Below, piece after piece: positions 7,047-11,788 of a DNA stretch of 22,712 nucleotides. A program made the position numbers and the translations under genes. This DNA comes from a virus. The stretch is taken from the IMG/VR virus record IMGVR_UViG_3300013101_000110, positions 1-22,712 of that record. One strand, 5' to 3'. Under the pieces are notes generated by a model. That model saw only the letters and a program-made list of their open reading frames with translations, searched no databases and was not told the origin of the DNA. Each line of letters starts with the position of its first letter. Positions within the stretch are counted from its first letter, which is position 1.

Positions 7047-7696
7047 TTTATCCCCTTGTTTTTTCTTAGTTTACCTTTTGGTTTTAGGCCTATAACTTGC
7101 CCTGGTCTATCCAAAAAGCGTAAATCATGATTATCACCATCACTAACAGCGAATCCCTTAAAGGTCTCTGGTATTTTGTCGAAAACGATTGCAACATTAA
7201 ACCCGTCTCTAAGCTTTTTAAGGCAATCCCCCCAGTTTGTCCCATCATAGCTGTAAATAAGATAATAATTTTTGTGAATTGAATATTCGTAAAAGTCTTT
7301 TGTATAGTCATAAAATTGTACTTCCTTATACTTTTCTATAATGCCTAAATCTTGTGTTTTAATATCACTTGTTCCATTTAATCTAAAAGAAGGTTTTAAA
7401 CCTAGTTTTTCAGCTTGCCTAATATGTTTTCTGATATCTATTTCCAACATCATTAACCACGTTGAAAAATCATTCTTAAATAGGCCTGATCTTTCTTGTA
7501 GGGCCTTTTTTTGAACTGGCATACCTAATTGGCCTGAATTATAATAGCAGTCATTAATACATAATTTAAATTTTGGCGTGCAAATTTTTGGCCCTGGTTC
7601 ATGATAGGAAATGCCGTTTAAATAACCTAGTGACCTGCCAAGCTTTTTGGCCTTTACCGATGATTCGGGTTTATAAATATATCCTGGTATGTTCAT
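7037..7696 (-). CDS. DUF7227 / GP88-like phage protein of unknown function
   Basis: The 219-residue product has a strongly patterned sequence I recognise from many phages: three cysteines in CTPKFKLCINDC (39-50), then RLNGTSDI, FYDYTK, LIYSYDGTNWGDCL, NVAIVFDKIPETFKGFAV, and near the C-terminus SDGDNHDLRFLDRPGQVIGLKPKG. This order matches the family listed as DUF7227, with a looser likeness to mycobacteriophage gene product 88; the exact family name is from memory. The conserved Cys, His, Asp and Tyr residues suggest an enzyme or metal-binding protein, but no activity is established that I know of. It overlaps its upstream neighbour by 4 bases (ATGA). Confidence 0.72.
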   Translation of the reverse strand: MNIPGYIYKPESSVKAKKLGRSLGYLNGISYHEPGPKICTPKFKLCINDCYYNSGQLGMPVQKKALQERSGLFKNDFSTWLMMLEIDIRKHIRQAEKLGLKPSFRLNGTSDIKTQDLGIIEKYKEVQFYDYTKDFYEYSIHKNYYLIYSYDGTNWGDCLKKLRDGFNVAIVFDKIPETFKGFAVSDGDNHDLRFLDRPGQVIGLKPKGKLRKNKGIKWE

Positions 7697-7998
7697 TTTG
7701 CACCTATCACTTTTATGGCCGATTCATCGATTAAATCTAACTCAAAATATCGGTAATTCCTTATCTTTGATTCCCTATCGGTATTAAAAACATTTACCTT
7801 GGGTGAGATTCCCGTCATTTTTTTTAATTGTTCTGAAAAAATAGGCCAGTCGCAGTCCTCTTCTAGATAAACATGGCCTTTTCTTTCATAGCTACAATTT
7901 GAAATTTTTTTCATTAGGCCTAACCTTACAAGGTCAATCCTTTTTACTTTCACCCAACCATGGCCAGGATCAGAATAACAATTAAATATTTTTTGCAT
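7693..7998 (-). CDS. conserved phage protein with DPGHGW and YLEEDCD motifs, function unknown
   Basis: The product is 101 residues from the ATG at 7998, chosen because AAGGAT lies about 7 bases upstream; a start at 8028 lacks this. It carries SDPGHGWVKVKR near the N-terminus, ISNCSYERKGHVYLEEDCDW in the middle, and YFELDLIDESAIK near the end. I recognise this combination as a widespread small phage family whose role is not known to me. Its end overlaps the start of the DUF7227-like gene by 4 bases, so the two are translated together and may work together. The conserved His, Glu and Asp residues could bind a metal. Confidence 0.68.
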   Translation of the reverse strand: MQKIFNCYSDPGHGWVKVKRIDLVRLGLMKKISNCSYERKGHVYLEEDCDWPIFSEQLKKMTGISPKVNVFNTDRESKIRNYRYFELDLIDESAIKVIGAK

Positions 7999-8039
7999 TT
8001 TACTATCCTTGTAAAAAGGGCCTTCCATGGCCCTATAGA

Positions 8040-8312
8040 TTAATATGAATAATGATTTATGGAAATTGATTCAATTTTTCTTTTTACAGAAAATTGTTCT
8101 GGATCTAGGCCAGCGGATATTAATAGCTCTTTATTAAGCGTGGGCCTAATACAAGCGGATAAAGAAAAAGAACCTTTTTCACCTTGCCAGTGATTTATCT
8201 TTTCTTCCTTCATTTCCCGCTTTACTGATTCTTTTAATTTTTCAAACTTCTTTTTTAAAGAGGCCTGTTTCTTGTGTAACCTAATCAACTCATTAAAATT
8301 TTTGTGATCCAT
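8040..8312 (-). CDS. small coiled-coil protein of unknown function (90 aa)
   Basis: The first half (residues 5-40) is a highly charged helix with coiled-coil spacing, rich in Lys and Glu. The second half is strand-rich with GEKGSFSLSACIRPTLNKEL then GLDPEQFSVKRKIESISI. AAGGG lies 6 to 7 bases before the ATG. It is the first gene after the long leader that starts at the predicted promoter 8712-8740. The helix-then-strand order and the G-S-F-S-L...R..LN pattern faintly resemble the product of 1816-2169, first gene of the other leftward operon. No known family assigned. Confidence 0.65.
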   Translation of the reverse strand: MDHKNFNELIRLHKKQASLKKKFEKLKESVKREMKEEKINHWQGEKGSFSLSACIRPTLNKELLISAGLDPEQFSVKRKIESISINHYSY

Positions 8313-8403
8313 TTAATTCCCTTACTTTGTATTTTCAAAAAGCTGCCAACTACTTTGTGCCGCCCTGAAAAGAGATGTTTTTTAAAACCAATTGTAATAT
8401 TTT

Positions 8404-8420
8404 CATATATAAAATTTACA
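8404..8420 (+). repeat. 17-bp direct repeat, copy 1
   Basis: CATATATAAAATTTACA occurs here and again at 10531-10547, 2.1 kb away in the other long gap. In both places TTTACA/TGTAAA palindromes follow within about 20 bases, so the repeat marks a shared regulatory or replication element rather than chance AT-richness. Confidence 0.6.
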
Positions 8421-8425
8421 TACCT

Positions 8426-8447
8426 GATTTTACATAATTGTAAAATC
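8426..8447. promoter_or_regulatory. 22-bp palindrome GATTTTACA-TAAT-TGTAAAATC, possible operator
   Basis: Nine-base arms pair perfectly around TAAT. The core TTTACA...TGTAAA recurs at 10542-10555. The symmetry and short spacer suit a dimeric regulator. It lies about 115 bases upstream of the first gene of the leftward operon (8040-8312). No known binding protein can be named. Confidence 0.45.
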
Positions 8448-8711
8448 TACACGGTGCAGTTTGGCCCTAAGGCATAAAACTTGAATGTGCAAGATTCATG
8501 CCAAAAATTATTTTTTCAGAATTCCATCTTTTTCTCCAGAATTGTTTTTTTATATCTCAAAAAAAAACCTGAAAAGCTTTTCCCTGGATGGATCTGGATT
8601 AAATTTCTAAGGGCCTAAATAGAGCGTTATGAAGTATTTTGCACGTTAACCATCCTTGTATATAGGTATTTTTAATGAGGCCTTAAAAACCGTCTTAAGA
8701 GCCTTAAATAG

Positions 8712-8740
8712 ATTAAATAGAGTCGACTCTGTATCGTCAA
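8712..8740 (-). promoter_or_regulatory. predicted leftward promoter with palindrome between -35 and -10
   Basis: On the minus strand TTGACG (8740-8735) and TTTAAT (8717-8712) are 17 bases apart, each with five of six consensus matches. The perfect 12-bp palindrome AGAGTCGACTCT (8719-8730) lies in the spacer, where a bound repressor or MerR-like activator would act. The -35 is preceded by TTTAG, as in the promoters near 2200. Transcription would start near 8705, giving a leader of about 390 bases to the gene at 8312. Confidence 0.55.
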
Positions 8741-8902
8741 CTAAATAAATGCCTTTCCTAGAAAAAAACTCCAGAAGTTTTTCTTTAGATATCCAAAAAG
8801 GCTTGAAATAGACAAGAAAGTTAAATTTAGGCTTTTCAGGATTAGGTCTAAGGCCGTTTTTTTAATTAAAAGATATCAAGGTAAGGGGATTTTTGGACAA
8901 AA

Positions 8903-8929
8903 AAATAGGCCCTTTTCTAGGGCCTATTT
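8903..8929 (-). terminator. strong Rho-independent terminator of the 8998-10033 operon
   Basis: AAATAGGCCC (8903-8912) and GGGCCTATTT (8920-8929) form a perfect 10-bp stem with a 7-base loop. On the minus strand it is followed by seven or more T residues (8905-8899) and comes about 70 bases after the stop of the lipoprotein gene. This is a textbook terminator for leftward transcription. Confidence 0.85.
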
Positions 8930-8997
8930 CAGGTCACGCATTTTGATTTTCTATTATAATGATGATCACCACCATTATAATCATAATTAAAAACATT

Positions 8998-9339
8998 TTA
9001 GTTTTGGGCCGATTGATAGGCCTCATTGGAAATGAAGTTTTCAATACACCGATTATAAAGATCATTGTTTTCTGCAGAAAAGTATTTTAGGCATTTTTGA
9101 ACGATGGTCTTATTTAGTTTTGGACATCCTACGATGATTCTTGCCTCTGGAGTATCGCATCGGTCTTTTTTAATTTCTGGTTTTTTTTCTGGTTTAATAT
9201 CTACAACCTTAGTGGTTTTCACACAAGTATAGCCATTATAATTAAAATTGTTTTGGCATTTAGTTGTGGTGGTTTTTTCACCGCAACTGATTAGTGTGAA
9301 AAGTGATACTAGAGAAACTAGTCTAAATAAATTTTTCAT
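8998..9339 (-). CDS. small cysteine-rich lipoprotein (113 aa)
   Basis: Residues 1-19 form a lipoprotein signal: MKNLFR, a hydrophobic core, and the lipobox LISC ending at C19, followed by Gly. The mature part has six further cysteines (C28, C39, C61, C72, C83, C98), an even number that could form disulfides in the periplasm, and a Lys/Pro-rich linker around residues 45-60. AAGGAAAAA precedes the ATG. Phage lipoproteins of this size include superinfection-exclusion proteins such as T5 Llp, and outer spanin subunits. No holin or endolysin is visible beside it, so exclusion or another surface role is more plausible than lysis, but this is inference. It ends the leftward operon before a strong terminator. 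Confidence 0.75.
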   Translation of the reverse strand: MKNLFRLVSLVSLFTLISCGEKTTTTKCQNNFNYNGYTCVKTTKVVDIKPEKKPEIKKDRCDTPEARIIVGCPKLNKTIVQKCLKYFSAENNDLYNRCIENFISNEAYQSAQN

Positions 9340-9386
9340 GATTTTTTTCCTTGCCTCTATAGTGAGGCCTTAAAATTAACGGCCTC

Positions 9387-9593
9387 TTAATAAGACCGTT
9401 TTGTGTTTTTTCCAATTTTATAAGTAAAAGCATAACTCATTAAAAGGCCCATCGATGAGGCCACCAAAACTTGAATTGTTTCAATGTTATTCAAGGGCCT
9501 TAAATTTTCTCCAGTTCTAAAAGAGAAATACATTAAAAAACCTGTAAGCGTTAACATTAAAAGAGACGCAGAAATATAAAATAAATTTCTCAT
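9387..9593 (-). CDS. small membrane protein with two predicted spans (68 aa)
   Basis: Hydrophobic stretches at about residues 5-25 (FYISASLLMLTLTGFLMYF) and 41-58 (IQVLVASSMGLLMSYAF) should cross the inner membrane twice, with a short polar loop between and a basic C-terminus (KIGKNTKRSY). Size and topology would suit a class II holin, but there is no lysis gene nearby and the gene sits between a lipoprotein and a coiled-coil protein, so exclusion or another membrane function is equally possible. The ATG overlaps the previous stop by one base (TAATG), with AAGGTG upstream. Confidence 0.65.
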   Translation of the reverse strand: MRNLFYISASLLMLTLTGFLMYFSFRTGENLRPLNNIETIQVLVASSMGLLMSYAFTYKIGKNTKRSY

Positions 9594-10033
9594 TAGTGTA
9601 GCACCTTTTCTTTTCTCAACTTTTCAGACTTTTCAAGATCAAGATTTAATTTATTTAACGCTCTTCGGTTAACATCTAGTCCCTTTTCGTTCGACACTCT
9701 AAACAAATCAACGGTGGAGAAATTCAACGCTTCAACTTGAGCAGAAATAACTTCCAGCTTTTCTTTACCATTTTTAAAAAATTTCTCGGCCTCTTTCACT
9801 TTCACAAATAAATCGGCCTGATTTTTAATTAAGGATACCTTCTCTAAATTTATTCTATTTAGATCCGAGTCGAACTTTTCAGCGTCTAAAAGAGTCTGTT
9901 TTTCTTTTAGTTCCTTAATTTGGGAATCGAGATCATCCGATCTAATTTGTTTTTCCAATGTCCAGCCTAGAATAATGTCTTGATCCATTTTTTCCATTTT
10001 CATTTTCCTTTTCTCCTTTGAAAAATTAAGCAT
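9593..10033 (-). CDS. coiled-coil protein of unknown function (146 aa)
   Basis: Almost the whole chain is charged helix with heptad repeats, strongest around residues 35-70 (DDLDSQIKELKEKQTLLDAE) and 75-105. There is no signal peptide or membrane segment, so it is probably cytoplasmic, perhaps attached to the membrane through its operon partners. There are two good starts: ATG at 10033 with AGGAG, and an in-frame ATG at 10003 with AAAGGAG; the two initiation regions are nearly the same sequence. It is the first gene of the operon that also makes a membrane protein and a lipoprotein, a set that could span the envelope. Function unknown. Confidence 0.65.
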   Translation of the reverse strand: MLNFSKEKRKMKMEKMDQDIILGWTLEKQIRSDDLDSQIKELKEKQTLLDAEKFDSDLNRINLEKVSLIKNQADLFVKVKEAEKFFKNGKEKLEVISAQVEALNFSTVDLFRVSNEKGLDVNRRALNKLNLDLEKSEKLRKEKVLH

Positions 10034-10064
10034 TTTCTTTTCTCCTAAAAGTTATTTTCTAGGA

Positions 10065-10093
10065 TATATCTACTTATACACTAAAAGAGTCAA
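10065..10093 (-). promoter_or_regulatory. predicted leftward promoter of the lipoprotein operon
   Basis: On the minus strand TTGACT (10093-10088) is followed after 17 bases by GATATA (10070-10065), or after 19 by TATATC (10068-10063). It is preceded by AAAAG, so the -35 again reads AGTTGAC as in the control region near 2200 and the promoter near 8740. Transcription would start near 10058, leaving about 25 bases before the ATG at 10033. Confidence 0.4.
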
Positions 10094-10221
10094 CTTTTAT
10101 ATGTAGCGTGAAAATACTTCCAAAAGTTTTGCGCAGAATGTTTTTGGTCTTTTATAAATACCTGTTATTAAATGTGAATTGATCTAAGTCGTTGATTTCC
10201 CGAAATACCTTTCATGATGTT

Positions 10222-10301
10222 CTTCTATACATATATATAAATTTTAATTTTCTGCATTACTAGTAATATATAGAGTCATTTTTTTAATGTATGTATAGAA
10301 G
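10222..10301. repeat. 12-bp perfect inverted repeat with 56-base centre
   Basis: CTTCTATACATA (10222-10233) and TATGTATAGAAG (10290-10301) are exact reverse complements. The centre is almost wholly A and T and includes ATATATATAA and AGTAATATATAG. This could extrude as a cruciform, bind a protein at both arms, or be an easily melted origin segment. Confidence 0.55.
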
Positions 10302-10329
10302 TGCGGAATGCAAAGCCTTACGGGATTCT

Positions 10330-10404
10330 AGGCACTTAAGTCAGAACCCTAAAGTTAACAGGCACTTAGCTATATACCAAATAGCAGCATCGAGCAGAAC
10401 CCTA
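10330..10404 (+). repeat. two-part direct repeats AGGCACTTA ... CAGAACCCTA
   Basis: AGGCACTTA occurs at 10330-10338 and 10360-10368; CAGAACCCTA occurs at 10342-10351 and 10395-10404. Each AGGCACTTA is followed by one CAGAACCCTA but at different distances (3 and 26 bases apart), so this is a paired-element arrangement rather than one simple tandem duplication. Confidence 0.5.
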
Positions 10405-10477
10405 CAACGTACCACGTTGACATGAAGAGTCTATGATTTTGAAATGATTACATGGTGCAAAAAGGCACTGGTATCGT

Positions 10478-10520
10478 ATGCAAGTATCGTGCCAGTTGTG
10501 CATGCAAGGATCATGCCAGT
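10478..10520 (+). repeat. tandem imperfect repeat, 19-base units, 24-base period
   Basis: ATGCAAGTATCGTGCCAGT (10478-10496) and ATGCAAGGATCATGCCAGT (10502-10520) differ at two positions. A partial inverted copy, GGCACTGGTATCG, lies just upstream at 10464-10476. Repeats of about 20 bases at near two-helical-turn spacing resemble iterons that bind a replication or regulatory protein. Confidence 0.55.
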
Positions 10521-10530
10521 GTAAGATTTA

Positions 10531-10555
10531 CATATATAAAATTTACACGTGTAAA
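10531..10555. repeat. 17-bp direct repeat copy 2 with TTTACACGTGTAAA palindrome
   Basis: Bases 10531-10547 repeat 8404-8420 exactly. They run into the perfect 14-bp palindrome TTTACACGTGTAAA (10542-10555). A related TGTAA-GAT-TTACA element lies at 10520-10532. The same hexamers form the palindrome at 8426-8447, so the two long gaps probably share a binding protein. Confidence 0.55.
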
Positions 10556-10645
10556 AAATACAATTGGGGGTAGGGGGGGGTACAAGAAAAAAGAGAAGGA
10601 CAAAAAGAAATAGACCCCTCTCCCAAATAATTCCAAAATATCGAA

Positions 10646-10675
10646 AAGACAATTTAACTCAAGTATTAGTATGCT
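10646..10675 (+). promoter_or_regulatory. possible rightward promoter of the late region
   Basis: AAGACA (10646-10651) and TATGCT (10670-10675) are 18 bases apart, each with about four consensus matches. They lie just before the first rightward late gene at 10687. The match is weak, and a phage-specific or activator-dependent promoter elsewhere in 10300-10686 is also possible. Confidence 0.25.
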
Positions 10676-10686
10676 AGGATATTGAT

Positions 10687-10881
10687 ATGAAAATTCTACT
10701 ACCTATTATGGCCCTACTATCATGCAACTCCTATGATTTTAAATATTGTATTGACAGGAGATATTCCGACCCAACGAAAGTGCCAGTCTCCAGATCGTAC
10801 TGCCATGAATATAAAACTGATCGAGAATTGTATATCCATTTTATTGACGAAATACACGACCTAACGGATGATTGCGAGTAA
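10687..10881 (+). CDS. small putative lipoprotein (64 aa)
   Basis: The N-terminus MKILLPIMALLSC gives a short hydrophobic segment and the lipobox LLSC with the lipid cysteine at residue 13. The mature part has three further cysteines, many charged residues, and an acidic end (IHDLTDDCE). AGGA lies about 8 bases before the ATG. It is the first gene after the repeat-rich gap and reads rightward, with about 140 bases before the next gene. A Rz1-like spanin or a surface-exclusion role could be imagined, but the usual proline-rich spanin pattern is absent. The signal is short, so a cytoplasmic protein is not excluded. Confidence 0.5.
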   Translation: MKILLPIMALLSCNSYDFKYCIDRRYSDPTKVPVSRSYCHEYKTDRELYIHFIDEIHDLTDDCE

Positions 10882-11021
10882 CAGTGTTTCTGTGGATGGC
10901 AAGGGGTTAAAAGCAGAATAACTATTTTACTATTTAGCGATAACTAGAGTAGCAATCCGATCGCTGTACCCTCAATTGGGTGGAATGCCCATACATCACC
11001 TCTTGTTAATTAGGAAACCTC

Positions 11022-11318
11022 GTGGATCCAATTTGTGAAAAATGCACTGTTAGAGGTCGATGCTGTCAGGCCCCAGTAAGGGCCGAAGATAATTATATTA
11101 TATATACAGATGTAACCTGTCCTGTACTAGATCCAGAAACAAAAATATGTACTGATTATTATAACAGACCAGGATGGTGTAAAACCGCAGGGGATTCAGA
11201 TTGCGCGCCAAGTGAATGCGGTTACAGAAAAAAGAACGGTGGAATTTACTCGTATAAGTATTCAGAGTACCCTGAAGATAATGAAAGATTCAAGATGATT
11301 AAAAGTTATGAAAGCTGA
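11022..11318 (+). CDS. YkgJ-like cysteine-cluster protein (98 aa)
   Basis: The start is a GTG with AGGA about 8 bases upstream. The layout matches YkgJ/CxxCxxCC-type proteins: an N-terminal cluster C5, C8, C14, C15, then CPVLDPETKICTDYYNRPGWC, where C33, C43, the RP pair and C53 agree with the family pattern C-x-x-L-D...C...Y..RP..C. Further cysteines are C61 and C66. Family members are thought to bind zinc or an iron-sulfur centre, and their reactions are mostly unknown. In a phage, just upstream of the packaging genes, its role is unclear. The N-terminal cluster spacing (C-x2-C-x5-CC) is slightly wider than usual. Confidence 0.6.
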   Translation: MDPICEKCTVRGRCCQAPVRAEDNYIIYTDVTCPVLDPETKICTDYYNRPGWCKTAGDSDCAPSECGYRKKNGGIYSYKYSEYPEDNERFKMIKSYES

Positions 11319-11356
11319 TTAAAGAAGATGAAAGTTTTTATAAATTGGAGGGAAAT

Positions 11357-11482
11357 TTGAAAGTAAAATTAAAAGGAGATAATAAAGGATCTCCATTTGA
11401 ACCAGATGATAGAACGAAAGATAGAACGAAAGAAATGATAAAGAAAAAGAAGAAGAAAGCAAAAGGAGATAAGCGTGGTTGA
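11357..11482 (+). CDS. tiny Lys-rich protein with TTG start (41 aa)
   Basis: A TTG codon at 11357 has a strong GGAGG site 6 bases upstream and opens a 41-residue frame that ends 8 bases inside the next gene. The product is rich in lysine, with KKKKKKAKGDKRG at the end and a DDRTKDRTK repeat in the middle. There is no Met start, which is why it is easily missed, but the ribosome site and gene overlap support it. It is the first of four consecutive basic proteins. The basic tail may bind nucleic acid; function otherwise unknown. Confidence 0.5.
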   Translation: MKVKLKGDNKGSPFEPDDRTKDRTKEMIKKKKKKAKGDKRG

Positions 11483-11786
11483 TAAATTAAGAAAAAGATA
11501 CAATCCTGATTCGAGAAAAGTAGAGAAGAAGGGTAGAGTTCGATCAAGAAAACCTACGAGTGAAAAATCGCCGGCCGACGAAGATAGAGAAGCAGGAGAT
11601 CGACCAGCGTATCCAAATGAACAATTAGGTCAAGATGTAAATAAAGGCCCAAGGATTAAAGATTATTCATCCTCAGGAAATGAAAAGAAAAGGTTGGCGA
11701 TGAAAAGATTGATAAAACTTAGGTCAAGGAAACAATCTCGTAAAGATATTTCCTATTATCTAAATAAAAAAAAGAAAGGAGAATAA
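11475..11786 (+). CDS. Lys/Arg-rich small protein (103 aa), basic-cluster member
   Basis: The start is GTG with AAGGAG 7 bases upstream, inside the end of the tiny gene before it. About one third of residues are Lys or Arg, concentrated at both ends, with a more acidic middle (ADEDREAGD). Residues 6-18 read RKRYNPDSRKVEK, a motif found again as KRYNPSTRKVER in the next protein, so the two share at least this segment by duplication. The chain looks disordered with helical ends. It lies just upstream of the small terminase in the late operon. DNA or capsid-interior binding is possible but unproven. Confidence 0.65.
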   Translation: MVDKLRKRYNPDSRKVEKKGRVRSRKPTSEKSPADEDREAGDRPAYPNEQLGQDVNKGPRIKDYSSSGNEKKRLAMKRLIKLRSRKQSRKDISYYLNKKKKGE

Positions 11787-11788
11787 TT

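Larger units (their letters stand above)
8313..8997. other. 0.7 kb without genes: leader, promoter, palindromes and terminator
   Basis: No frame here has a convincing start, ribosome binding site and length on either strand. From right to left it holds the terminator of the 8998-10033 operon (8903-8929), a minus-strand promoter with an internal palindrome (8712-8740), and about 390 bases of possible leader. Within the leader is a 22-bp palindrome (8426-8447) beside a 17-base element repeated at 10531-10547. The stretch is very AT-rich but rich in GGCC. A small RNA or long 5' leader is possible; I cannot show one. Confidence 0.6.
10034..10686. other. 0.65 kb without genes, dense in repeats: control region or candidate origin
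   Basis: No convincing gene lies here on either strand. It separates the leftward operon (ending at 10033) from the rightward late genes (from 10687). It contains a leftward promoter near 10063-10093, a 12-bp inverted repeat (10222-10233 with 10290-10301), two pairs of short direct repeats (10330-10404), a 24-base-period tandem repeat (10478-10520), TTTACA palindromes (10520-10555) and a G5-TA-G8 run (10566-10580). Such crowding suits an origin, a control region or a packaging-related site; the sequence alone cannot choose between them. Confidence 0.6.

Noticed and set aside
8541-8575. Palindrome GAAAAGCTTTTC followed by a T run on the minus strand, considered as a terminator
   Set aside because: The palindrome leaves almost no loop and the stem is nearly all A-T pairs; it would lie between the predicted promoter and its genes.
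9387-9593. Naming the two-span membrane protein a holin
   Set aside because: Topology and size fit, but no endolysin or spanin pair is nearby and the operon context suggests other roles.
10321-10404. Possible tRNA or attachment site, because GGGATTCT and AGAACCC can nearly pair
   Set aside because: No cloverleaf could be drawn, there is no T-loop consensus, and no integrase gene is present.
10464-10520. Possible CRISPR array
   Set aside because: Only two imperfect 19-base units with a 5-base gap; no spacers of regular length and no cas genes.
10431-10652. Minus-strand frame of 73 codons in the repeat-rich gap
   Set aside because: It runs through the tandem repeats, the palindromes and the G run, has no ribosome binding site, and its composition (many Cys, Phe, Pro) reflects repeats and homopolymers rather than a protein.
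10895-11021. Short hairpins (such as ACCC-TCAATT-GGGT and TGGG...CCCA) before the YkgJ-like gene, considered as a riboswitch or small RNA
   Set aside because: Stems are only four pairs, no T run follows, and no known riboswitch core was recognised.
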